From contig JARIAA010000005.1 in assembly GCA_029264635.1 (NCBI GenBank), positions 1 to 7,143 of the forward strand: DNA of 7,143 bases, read 5' to 3'. Below the pieces are notes generated by a model. That model did no database searches, was not told the origin of the DNA, and saw only the letters and a program-made list of their open reading frames with translations. The position numbers and the translations under genes were made by a program. Source of the DNA: Psychrobacter sp. (GTDB lineage: Bacteria > Pseudomonadota > Gammaproteobacteria > Pseudomonadales > Moraxellaceae). Shown one piece after another: positions 1-5,477 of the stretch; within the stretch, counting starts at the first letter, position 1; every line of letters starts with the position of its first letter.

Positions 1-843
1 CGTAGGGTCACTGCCAACTCCTTGGCCGTTTACCGTTAAGACCCGATCACCTGGCTCTAACCCCAACCGATTGCGTAAGCCAGCTGGCATCGCTGCGGTC
101 ACTTGATAACCCTCACCTGCAGCCATAACACCCATTCGGCTCAAATAACTGGCAGGACTGTCTTTTAATGCCGTAACTGCCTCATCAATCGCTGCATTAG
201 AATTATCCGTACCCGCCGTATCAGCAGGTGCATTTTCGGTAGCGTCAGCGTTGTCCTCGTTTGGTGCAGCCTCAGGCGATGACATGGATGGTGGCGGCGT
301 TGACGACGAACCTGCCAAGCTATTATCTGGCAAGCGCTGATTACTCACGTTTGCAGCTGCCATCCCCGTCTGATCAAGTGGCATTGAATCTGCCATGCTG
401 ATGACGGTTTGTTTGCTGGTAGCATCCGCAATAATAACGGCATTCCAATCGACAGCGACAAGGCTATAACCACTATCCCGTAAACTGTCACCAATGCGAT
501 AGTTTTTGACCTCACCATTTACATCGAGTAATGCAGAAGACAGACTTTCTGGTATGGCTAATAATACCCCTTTTAGAGCAACATTAGGCGGTGGTTGTAC
601 AGCTGCTGCAACGGGTTCAGGCTCAGCAAAAATAGCGAATAGACTGCTACTATCAGCGCTGGACGCTGAATTGTTTTGTAGTGATTCTATCTGTAAAGCC
701 GGCGCAATAGGCGGCGCTAATAACAGCCACAATAGGCGTGCGGCGACCCAAGCCAGCCAACCAAGCGCCAATAATAATAGCCATATTGAAAATCGGTTTA
801 GGTTATCTACTACAGGTTTTAGGCGTGCCGATATACTCATCAT
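1..843 (-). CDS. gspC: Type II secretion inner-membrane protein GspC (partial, C-terminus outside window)
   Basis: The frame is open for 281 codons from 843 to the left edge with no stop, so the C-terminus is missing. GspC is a bitopic inner-membrane protein that links the type II secretion inner-membrane platform to the outer-membrane secretin GspD through its homology region. Seen here: a short cytoplasmic N-terminus, one Leu/Trp-rich membrane segment (about residues 19-41), a homology-region-like domain (about 67-150, with VALKGVLLAIPE and YRIGDSL), a low-complexity Ser/Pro/Ala/acidic linker (about 151-220), then the start of a PDZ-like domain (about 233 onward, with GLEPGDRVLTVNG). The start is ATG 843, directly after the gspN stop codon. 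An AGGGG ribosome site lies 8 bases before it, inside gspN. A second in-frame ATG follows at 840. Translational coupling to gspN is likely, and gspD is the expected next gene to the left. The call rests on domain layout and on gspN context. Confidence 0.88.
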   Translation of the reverse strand, partial: MMSISARLKPVVDNLNRFSIWLLLLALGWLAWVAARLLWLLLAPPIAPALQIESLQNNSASSADSSSLFAIFAEPEPVAAAVQPPPNVALKGVLLAIPESLSSALLDVNGEVKNYRIGDSLRDSGYSLVAVDWNAVIIADATSKQTVISMADSMPLDQTGMAAANVSNQRLPDNSLAGSSSTPPPSMSSPEAAPNEDNADATENAPADTAGTDNSNAAIDEAVTALKDSPASYLSRMGVMAAGEGYQVTAAMPAGLRNRLGLEPGDRVLTVNGQGVGSDPT

Positions 844-1653
844 TTAACGCGCCCCTAAGCCTGGCATCAGTGGCTGGCGAACACTCACCACTGGCGTATC
901 TTTTGGTGCCTGTCCTTGATACTCAGGCATGTTTTCTAATAGGCGCTGCGTCAAATTGACATCGACAATATTATCGCTATCAAGATATAAGTCGCCTAAA
1001 CGCTTATCTTGATTATTTACTAAATTTATATGGAGTAAGTTTTTATCGCTTTTTTGTTCTGTGCTTAATTCTGCACGCAGAGCAGGCATAGTAATATAAA
1101 AAACCTTATCGCCGCTTGGATAACCCACCTCACCACCAACCCATGTCAGCTGTCCTTGTGCTTGAGTAAAGCCTATCGCCTTTGCGTCAGAACCTGACTT
1201 GCGCTGCAATGAAACGGCATTGACTTGAATCGGGGTATTGGGCAATTGCCAATCAACTATCTCAGCCAGCGTTTCAGAAGCAATCTTGCCACTCATGTCA
1301 GCAACTTGCCAAGAATGACGTCCTACTTTGACTTGCCCATCAAGGTGTGTCTGTCCTGTGCGAATATCAACCTCAGCGCCTATCTTGCCTAAGAACAACT
1401 GCCACGGCTGCCAAGACCAGTCTGCCGAACCAGTCAATGAAGAGGCTGCCACTGGCAATTGCCAAATGGCCGAACCTTGCCATAGATTTCCTGACACATG
1501 TTGCACATAAGGCGAGTCTGGTGCATATTTTTCAATTAACCAAGATGCTGGCATTTGTAGCAGGGCAAATAATGCAAATAAGATGAATCCGACTAGCCAC
1601 CACAGCTTGCGAGGACGCTTATGAGAAGAAGTGGAGGCTTTAACTTTGGGCAC
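844..1653 (-). CDS. gspN: Type II secretion system protein GspN
   Basis: This encodes 269 residues, close to the usual GspN length of about 250. GspN is an accessory type II secretion component anchored in the inner membrane; its exact role is poorly known and many systems lack it. Seen here: a basic N-terminus (KRPRK), one membrane segment (about residues 17-40), then a periplasmic beta-rich region with the family-like stretch VSGNLWQGSAIWQLP (53-67) and many Trp residues. The start codon is GTG at 1653-1651. In-frame stops lie about 35-40 bases upstream, and no ATG lies between them and the GTG. A weak AAGAG ribosome site sits about 10 bases before the GTG. The TAA stop touches the gspC ATG with no gap, so the two genes form an operon. 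The first gene of the unit is gspN, since a strong terminator lies upstream at 1724-1761. Confidence 0.85.
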   Translation of the reverse strand: MPKVKASTSSHKRPRKLWWLVGFILFALFALLQMPASWLIEKYAPDSPYVQHVSGNLWQGSAIWQLPVAASSLTGSADWSWQPWQLFLGKIGAEVDIRTGQTHLDGQVKVGRHSWQVADMSGKIASETLAEIVDWQLPNTPIQVNAVSLQRKSGSDAKAIGFTQAQGQLTWVGGEVGYPSGDKVFYITMPALRAELSTEQKSDKNLLHINLVNNQDKRLGDLYLDSDNIVDVNLTQRLLENMPEYQGQAPKDTPVVSVRQPLMPGLGAR

Positions 1654-1723
1654 AGTTGGACTACTCTTATGAATAAGGTAAAAACGACATTATCATAACA
1701 AACAATTACCTATAGATGACAGC

Positions 1724-1761
1724 AAAAAAAGCCAGTATCTTCAAACTAAGATACTGACTCT
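1724..1761 (-). terminator. Rho-independent terminator downstream of hns
   Basis: Read on the minus strand, arms CAGTATCTT and AAGATACTG (1748-1756 with 1733-1741) form a perfect 9-bp stem with a 6-base loop. The stem extends by about three more pairs including one G-U. It is followed at once by a run of T (A run at 1724-1730 on the plus strand). The nearest minus-strand gene upstream is hns, whose stop is about 130 bases away. The terminator also insulates the gspNC operon from hns transcription. There is no matching T run on the plus strand. Confidence 0.88.
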
Positions 1762-1794
1762 TGAGATGACATAAGATAAATATAGGCAGACATG

Positions 1795-1828
1795 AGTCTA
1801 TAGCAGGCTTATAGCGATTTTATAGACT
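1795..1828 (-). repeat. Inverted repeat in the hns 3' untranslated region
   Basis: Arms AGTCTATA (1795-1802) and TATAGACT (1821-1828) are perfect 8-bp complements around an 18-base spacer. They lie between the hns stop codon and the terminator at 1724-1761, so the hns transcript would carry an extra hairpin. No T run follows it, so it is not itself a good terminator. I infer an RNA structure; a role is unknown. Confidence 0.5.
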
Positions 1829-1890
1829 AAACCTACCGGTTAAAGCACAAACATCAATCTAATAAACCGTTTGCCCCATCATAGAGATTC

Positions 1891-2214
1891 TTATACGGCA
1901 AAATCTTCGAGATCTTTACCAGCTGCTAATGCATCAATCAACCATGTAGGCTTACGGCCACGCCCCGTCCATGTTTCTTGATCGTTCTCACTGTTGCGAT
2001 ACTTGATGCTACGTTTTTTCTCAAGCGTCTCACCAGCTCTTAAAATCTCTTCAATGGTACTGCTGCTTTCTTCTGCAATTTTTTCAAACTGCATATAAGC
2101 ATCATACAAACGCTGATGCTGCTTTTTAGCAATAAGCTGCTGCGCATTTTCAGTAATAGCCCGTAACTCATCTACGTCTAAATTTTCTAAATCAATAGTG
2201 TTATTCTTATTCAT
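1891..2214 (-). CDS. H-NS family nucleoid-associated DNA-binding protein
   Basis: This encodes a 107-residue protein of the H-NS family. These proteins oligomerise through an N-terminal helical region and bind AT-rich DNA through a C-terminal AT-hook-like loop, silencing transferred or environment-responsive genes. Seen here: a charged, helix-prone N-terminal half (about residues 8-68, coiled-coil-like) and the C-terminal core YRN..N..ETWTGRGRKPTWL (72-92). TGRGRKP holds the family's minor-groove-binding Arg residues (R85, R87). At the usual Asn-Pro position this protein has Asn77-Asp78. The length is slightly below E. coli H-NS (137) and nearer to short H-NS-like proteins of Moraxellaceae and beta-proteobacteria. 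The ATG at 2214 has a GAGG ribosome site about 6 bases upstream. The gene is monocistronic: it has its own terminator and a large AT-rich upstream gap that is a plausible target for self-binding. Whether it is the main H-NS or a paralogue cannot be told from the window. Confidence 0.93.
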   Translation of the reverse strand: MNKNNTIDLENLDVDELRAITENAQQLIAKKQHQRLYDAYMQFEKIAEESSSTIEEILRAGETLEKKRSIKYRNSENDQETWTGRGRKPTWLIDALAAGKDLEDFAV

Positions 2215-2306
2215 GATATCCTCAATCTAAAAAATACGCTTAACAAATCTTTTACCATCTCTTAAGCAGTGGATAGGTATTTAACAATAATGCTTTGTTG
2301 CTGTCT

Positions 2307-2312
2307 ATTATA
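2307..2312 (-). promoter_or_regulatory. Probable -10 element of the hns promoter
   Basis: Read on the minus strand this is a perfect TATAAT, preceded by CC and placed about 93 bases before the hns ATG, which would give a leader of roughly 85-90 bases. No good TTGACA-like -35 is found at 16-18 bases spacing (best is TTAGAT, a weak match), so either an activator or upstream AT-rich DNA helps, or the true promoter lies elsewhere. Confidence 0.4.
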
Positions 2313-2512
2313 GGTAGCAATTAAGCCCAATCTAATACAAATTGGTTTAACCTATCTATAAAATATAATATTTAATTAAACAGCGGGAGCAATTGTGGCA
2401 GATTAACATAGTTTTCATCGTTAATGAATAAATAAATATGAATAATAATATTTAAATTTCCTAATATTAATACCAGTATTCATATCAAATTAATGACGGT
2501 TCTTATTGTTAT

Positions 2513-2521
2513 TTATCCACA
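2513..2521 (+). promoter_or_regulatory. Perfect-consensus DnaA box (single)
   Basis: TTATCCACA matches the strongest known DnaA-binding 9-mer exactly and sits at the edge of a region of about 18% GC. No second consensus box was found in the window (the nearest is TTATCCAGA at about 5391-5399, one mismatch). Chance alone could yield such a 9-mer about once in twenty windows of this size, so function is uncertain. Confidence 0.35.
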
Positions 2522-2593
2522 CTAATAAAAAGGATTAGATGATGGATAAACATAAGTTCATTATAAAATAGAGTCTTACAAAAAGAGCCATAT

Positions 2594-2621
2594 AAAAAAG
2601 GGCCTATAAATATAAGCCCTT
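2594..2621 (-). terminator. Rho-independent terminator downstream of ssb
   Basis: On the minus strand AAGGGC and GCCCTT (2616-2621 with 2598-2603) form a perfect 6-bp, GC-containing stem around a 12-base AT loop that can pair further. It is followed by a run of six T (2599 down to 2594, two of them in the stem). It starts 35 bases after the ssb stop codon. On the plus strand no T run follows, so it acts in the ssb direction only. Confidence 0.82.
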
Positions 2622-2656
2622 CTAAATTTAATCAACATGACTAAATCGTATATTCC

Positions 2657-3256
2657 TCAGAAAGGAATATCATCATCAACAGGGCCATCTGGAATGGATG
2701 TTGGTTTTGATTGTGCGGGTTGATTAAACTGGTTTTGCTGAGCGGGCATATTTTGATTGTTATTAAAACTGTTCTGGTTATTGCCTTGAGGTGCTGCGCC
2801 GCCAGCTTGATTATAACCCCCTTGTTGACCAAAATTATTCTGATTACTTTGAGCGCCCTGATTGCCATAGCCACTGCTTTGGTTTTGACCACCGAAGCCG
2901 CCGCCATCACTACTACCGCCAGTTGCCACATCGAGCATTTGCATCTGTTCAGCACGAATCTCGGTGATATAACGGTCTTGACCATTGGGATCTTGATATT
3001 TACGCGTACGCAAACTTCCTTCAATATAGACCTTACTGCCTTTACGAAGATACTGCGCGGCAATCTCTCCTAAGCGATTAAATAAGGAGATACGATGCCA
3101 TTCAGTCGCCTCTCGCTTTTCGCCGCTTTGCTTATCTGTCCACTGCTCTGAGGTTGCAACCGAAATATTAGTCACACTGCCCCCATTGTTGAATTGACGG
3201 GCCTCAGGATCTGCTCCTAGGTTGCCGATAATGATAACTTTATTAACTCCGCGCAT
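2657..3256 (-). CDS. ssb: Single-stranded DNA-binding protein SSB
   Basis: This encodes 199 residues; SSB coats single-stranded DNA as a tetramer in replication, repair and recombination and recruits partners through its acidic tail. Seen here: an OB-fold domain (about 1-112) starting MRGVNKVIIIGNLGADPE, with the conserved aromatic DNA-stacking residues Trp39, Trp53 and Phe59. A flexible linker rich in Gly, Asn and Gln follows (about 113-188), and then the partner-binding tail DDDIPF at the very end. E. coli SSB is 178 residues; the extra length lies in the linker. The ATG at 3256 has an AAGGA ribosome site 7 bases upstream. The yajR stop codon is 106 bases upstream of the ssb ATG on the same strand, so co-transcription is possible, but a separate promoter in the gap is likely. 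A terminator follows directly. Confidence 0.97.
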   Translation of the reverse strand: MRGVNKVIIIGNLGADPEARQFNNGGSVTNISVATSEQWTDKQSGEKREATEWHRISLFNRLGEIAAQYLRKGSKVYIEGSLRTRKYQDPNGQDRYITEIRAEQMQMLDVATGGSSDGGGFGGQNQSSGYGNQGAQSNQNNFGQQGGYNQAGGAAPQGNNQNSFNNNQNMPAQQNQFNQPAQSKPTSIPDGPVDDDIPF

Positions 3257-3294
3257 AATATCGTCCTTTTACTAAAAAATAATTCGTTGAATAG

Positions 3295-3324
3295 ATTAAT
3301 CGCTATTAAATAAAACCGATTAAT
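3295..3324. repeat. Inverted repeat upstream of ssb
   Basis: Perfect 8-bp arms ATTAATCG (3295-3302) and CGATTAAT (3317-3324) flank a 14-base spacer, about 40-70 bases before the ssb ATG. A second small palindrome, ATCAG-TAAT-CTGAT (3328-3341), lies beside it. Neither has a T run on the minus strand, so they are poor terminators for yajR. An operator in the ssb promoter or a leader hairpin is possible. Confidence 0.5.
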
Positions 3325-3362
3325 AATATCAGTAATCTGATTTTACTTTAACCAATTTTTGT

Positions 3363-4727
3363 TTAAATATCTAGAGGGCTTTGTGCAAGATGCGACAACT
3401 CTTGTCGCGATATATCTGTTAGCTGGGTTTTGTCTAATTTAAGATAAGCGACTTGCTCTTTTGCCATGACGACCAGCTCATCAACCCCCTCTACTGCCAG
3501 CATCTGGCGCGACCAATCTTGTATATTGATATCCTTAGGAATCGTTACTGTCGTGCTGGATAAATAAGGCGGCTGTGCAATGGGTATAATAATAAATAAC
3601 GCTATCATCATTATTATCGCCAAGATACCCCAAGCTAACAGGTTGGGCTGGGTTAGTAATAAGCCGCCCATTGCGCCGCCAACAAACGCGCCAAAGAATT
3701 GACTGGATGAATTGAGACCCATTGCAGTGGCTTTATTGGCAACAGGCGCGCGCTTTGATATCCATGATGGGATGGTGGCTTCAAGCAAATTAAAGCCCAT
3801 AAAATACAGCAATAATCCTAAAATGATACCCACACCGATCTGACTACCAAGTGCCAATAGCGCTAAAGCAGCTGTCATCAGCGCAATCGCACCCAAAAAT
3901 ACTTGGCGCATCTTCTGCTTCTTTTCAGCGATGATGATAAAGGGTAACGCCACGGCAAAGCCTATGAATAATAATGGCAGATAAACCAAACCCTGCTGAC
4001 GTACCGATAAGCCCATGACCTCATTCAGCTGATGCGGCAAAATGACGAATATCGCCGTCATCGTGAGATGCAGCGCAAAGATACCAATGTGTAAACGGTT
4101 TAAATCGCCTATTTTTAACACATCTGATAATTGTTGACCAATGGATTTATTATCCAGATTGTGCTTGAGCACCCGTAGCGGTGTCGGTACTACCAATAAC
4201 AGTATCATTGCTAAAATAGCAAAGCCTGCCGTGAGCCAAAACAGCCCAGAAATGCCAAGGGAGCCGACTAATAAGGGGCCAAAGGCAAAGGCAAGCATAA
4301 TGGAGGTCGCAATGGTCAAACCCATCGTTGCCATCGCTTTGGTACGCATCTCCTCGCGCGTCACATCGGCTAGTAACGCCATCAATACTGCAGAAACTGC
4401 CCCACTACCTGCCAGCGCCCGACCGATAATAACCTCATAAATATCGGTCGCATTAGCAGCGATAATACCGCCCAACGCAAATAATATCAGACCCAAAAAT
4501 ATAATCGGTTTGCGAGGAAACTTATCAGCCGCAAGGCTCATCGGTATCTGAAAAATCGCCTGCCCGAGCCCATAAATACCGACTGCCAAACCAATCAAAA
4601 ACGGTGTCGCATGCGCATAATTATCGCCATATACAGAAAATACTGGCACAATCATAAACAAGCCGATCATCCGTAAGGCAAAAATGCCACCGACCCCGAG
4701 GATTGCTCGTTTTTCTACGATATTCAT
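3363..4727 (-). CDS. yajR: YajR-type major facilitator superfamily transporter
   Basis: This encodes 454 residues, the same length as E. coli YajR, a proton-driven MFS membrane transporter of uncertain physiological substrate. Seen here: twelve likely membrane helices (about 9-383) and a C-terminal soluble domain of about 65 residues (388-454). That domain starts PPYLSSTTVTIP and contains LAVEGVDELVV and VAYLKLD, closely resembling the ferredoxin-like YAM domain of YajR. Antiporter motif A lies at 64-74 and keeps Asp68, Arg72 and Lys73, but has Ser64 and Pro71 where Gly is usual. Motif B-like GRALAGSGA lies at 102-110. RTKAM, FNLLEA and SSQFFGAFVGG also match my memory of YajR. The ATG at 4727 has a GAGG ribosome site about 6 bases upstream. 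It lies upstream of ssb on the same strand and divergent from uvrA. A tandem repeat array begins about 50 bases upstream. Family assignment is strong; the substrate is unknown. Confidence 0.88.
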   Translation of the reverse strand: MNIVEKRAILGVGGIFALRMIGLFMIVPVFSVYGDNYAHATPFLIGLAVGIYGLGQAIFQIPMSLAADKFPRKPIIFLGLILFALGGIIAANATDIYEVIIGRALAGSGAVSAVLMALLADVTREEMRTKAMATMGLTIATSIMLAFAFGPLLVGSLGISGLFWLTAGFAILAMILLLVVPTPLRVLKHNLDNKSIGQQLSDVLKIGDLNRLHIGIFALHLTMTAIFVILPHQLNEVMGLSVRQQGLVYLPLLFIGFAVALPFIIIAEKKQKMRQVFLGAIALMTAALALLALGSQIGVGIILGLLLYFMGFNLLEATIPSWISKRAPVANKATAMGLNSSSQFFGAFVGGAMGGLLLTQPNLLAWGILAIIMMIALFIIIPIAQPPYLSSTTVTIPKDINIQDWSRQMLAVEGVDELVVMAKEQVAYLKLDKTQLTDISRQELSHLAQSPLDI

Positions 4728-4778
4728 ACTTGCCTCACAGGTTTATCATTGCTGGTTTGTCACGGCTGTACTGCTGGT

Positions 4779-4858
4779 TTATCATGAGCGCTCTATCTTT
4801 ATTATCAGCGCTCTATTGTTATCATGACTGCTCTATTCTTATCATGACTGCTCTATTA
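4779..4858. repeat. Four-copy 20-bp tandem repeat upstream of yajR
   Basis: Four direct head-to-tail units start at 4779, 4799, 4819 and 4839, with consensus TTATCATGAnnGCTCTAT plus two variable end bases. Units 3 and 4 differ only at the last base; units 1 and 2 have GCGCT where 3 and 4 have CTGCT. Degenerate half-units (TTATCAT-GCTGG, TTTGTCAC-GGCT) extend the pattern left to about 4742. The array ends within a perfect palindrome, GCTCTA-T-TAGAGC (4850-4862). The period is close to two helical turns. It lies 50-135 bases before the yajR ATG. Confidence 0.9.
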
Positions 4859-4994
4859 GAGCTTCCACCTATAAATTAAGCATCCTAGTATAAGACATTA
4901 GCCATTTGGTTGCCGAGACTTTTGTCCTTGTACGCAGCTTTGCCACTCTACACCCGTATAATCTATTCATTTTACTCGATAATTTTGTTACTAA

Positions 4995-5009
4995 GTGCAT
5001 TTAATGCAC
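4995..5009. repeat. 15-bp perfect palindrome
   Basis: GTGCATT-T-AATGCAC has 7-bp arms around one central base. The size and symmetry fit a dimeric repressor operator. It lies 33 bases downstream of a plus-strand TATAAT and about 470 bases before uvrA. The regulator is unknown, and chance is possible. Confidence 0.4.
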
Positions 5010-5230
5010 GCCCATACCTTGAATAATCTGACAGTCATAACAATAAAGTAAGACGCTGCTAAGAAGCTTATAGGGCAACTTTTACGAATAAGGCAAAGTG
5101 ATTCAAAGCCGCCTAACCTTTAAATATTCATAAACACTCAACCTAAACTCTACATAGTAAGGTTTTAGACACATTATTATTATTTCAAAAAAATAGTTCA
5201 ATTAAATCTATAACAAACTGCCTATGTGAG

Positions 5231-5261
5231 TTAACAAGTATTTAATTTAGATTATTGTTAA
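5231..5261. repeat. Inverted repeat in the uvrA upstream region
   Basis: Arms TTAACAA (5231-5237) and TTGTTAA (5255-5261) are perfect 7-bp complements around a 17-base AT-rich spacer. This is AT-rich DNA, so a chance match is quite possible. Confidence 0.3.
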
Positions 5262-5272
5262 TGATGTCAAGT

Positions 5273-5299
5273 GTGAGCTTTGGAACTATATAAACTCAC
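5273..5299 (+). repeat. Hairpin 1 of the uvrA upstream region
   Basis: GTGAG-c-TTT (5273-5281) can pair with AAACTCAC (5292-5299): 8 pairs with one bulged C and a 10-base loop. An upstream GTGAGTT (5226-5232) could pair with the same AACTCAC in competition. The hairpin ends two bases before the larger hairpin at 5301. Confidence 0.45.
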
Positions 5300-5300
5300 G

Positions 5301-5347
5301 TTACGATGGCTTTATGAAAATTACTTATTTTTATAAAGCCATCGTAA
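5301..5347 (+). repeat. Long perfect hairpin upstream of uvrA
   Basis: Arms TTACGATGGCTTTAT (5301-5315) and ATAAAGCCATCGTAA (5333-5347) are perfect 15-bp complements. Inside, a G-U pair, AAAA/TTTT and a T-A pair extend the stem to about 21 pairs with a 5-base loop. Only TTT follows on the plus strand and no T run follows on the minus strand, so it is not a classic terminator. It ends 130 bases before the uvrA ATG. It could be a leader RNA structure or a remnant of a palindromic repeat element. Confidence 0.85.
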
Positions 5348-5477
5348 TTTAACAAGCAGACATATTTTTTAGCAAACTTTTAATCAACCGTTATCCAGAT
5401 TTTGTATGATTTCATTTTATAGTCAGTTCGATATAAGATCGATATGCTGATTTTATCAAATAGGAAACCTATTACCG

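Larger units (their letters stand above)
2215..2656. other. AT-rich gene-free gap between hns and ssb
   Basis: I see no convincing gene in these 442 bases. The hns-proximal part carries a TATAAT promoter element. The middle (2421-2520) has only about 18 G or C in 100 bases. The ssb-proximal end holds the ssb terminator. A perfect TTATCCACA lies at 2513-2521, a TTTATCC...GGATAAA inverted repeat at 2512-2550 and a small AATAC/GTATT palindrome at about 2469-2480. The AT-rich stretch is the sort of DNA that H-NS family proteins bind; binding here is inference. Confidence 0.7.
4728..5477. other. 750-bp gene-free divergent region between yajR and uvrA
   Basis: No ORF with a credible start and coding character was found on either strand. 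The region holds both genes' 5' control sequences, which is long for two divergent genes. From left to right: a degenerate 20-bp tandem repeat (4742-4858), a 13-bp palindrome at its end (4850-4862), an isolated TATAAT on the plus strand (4957-4962) without a good -35, a 15-bp palindrome (4995-5009), an inverted repeat TTAACAA/TTGTTAA (5231-5261), and two adjacent hairpins (5273-5299 and 5301-5347). No LexA-type CTGT-N8-ACAG site was seen. Confidence 0.7.

Noticed and set aside
506..847. Plus-strand ORF of 113 codons overlapping gspC
   Set aside because: It is antisense to a clear gspC frame, has low-complexity composition, and no ribosome site was found.
2400..2560. Chromosomal origin of replication
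   Set aside because: Only one DnaA box and no dnaA/dnaN/gidA neighbours; AT-richness alone is not enough.
2539..2571. Plus-strand 10-codon mini-ORF (MMDKHKFIIK) with an AGGA just upstream
   Set aside because: It is very short, in AT-rich DNA, with no downstream plus-strand gene for a leader peptide to control and no clear promoter.
2641..3063. Minus-strand ORF of 140 codons overlapping ssb
   Set aside because: It is the shifted frame of ssb; the SSB frame has the full domain set and the DDDIPF tail.
4779..4858. CRISPR array
   Set aside because: Units are head-to-tail with no unique spacers of 30 or so bases, and no cas genes are present.
4957..4962. TATAAT on the plus strand as the uvrA promoter
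   Set aside because: No acceptable -35 at 16-18 bases, and it lies more than 500 bases before uvrA; kept only as a note in the gap entry.
5418..5437. TATAGT and TATAAG as uvrA -10 elements
   Set aside because: Position is plausible but no matching -35 was found for either; not strong enough to annotate.
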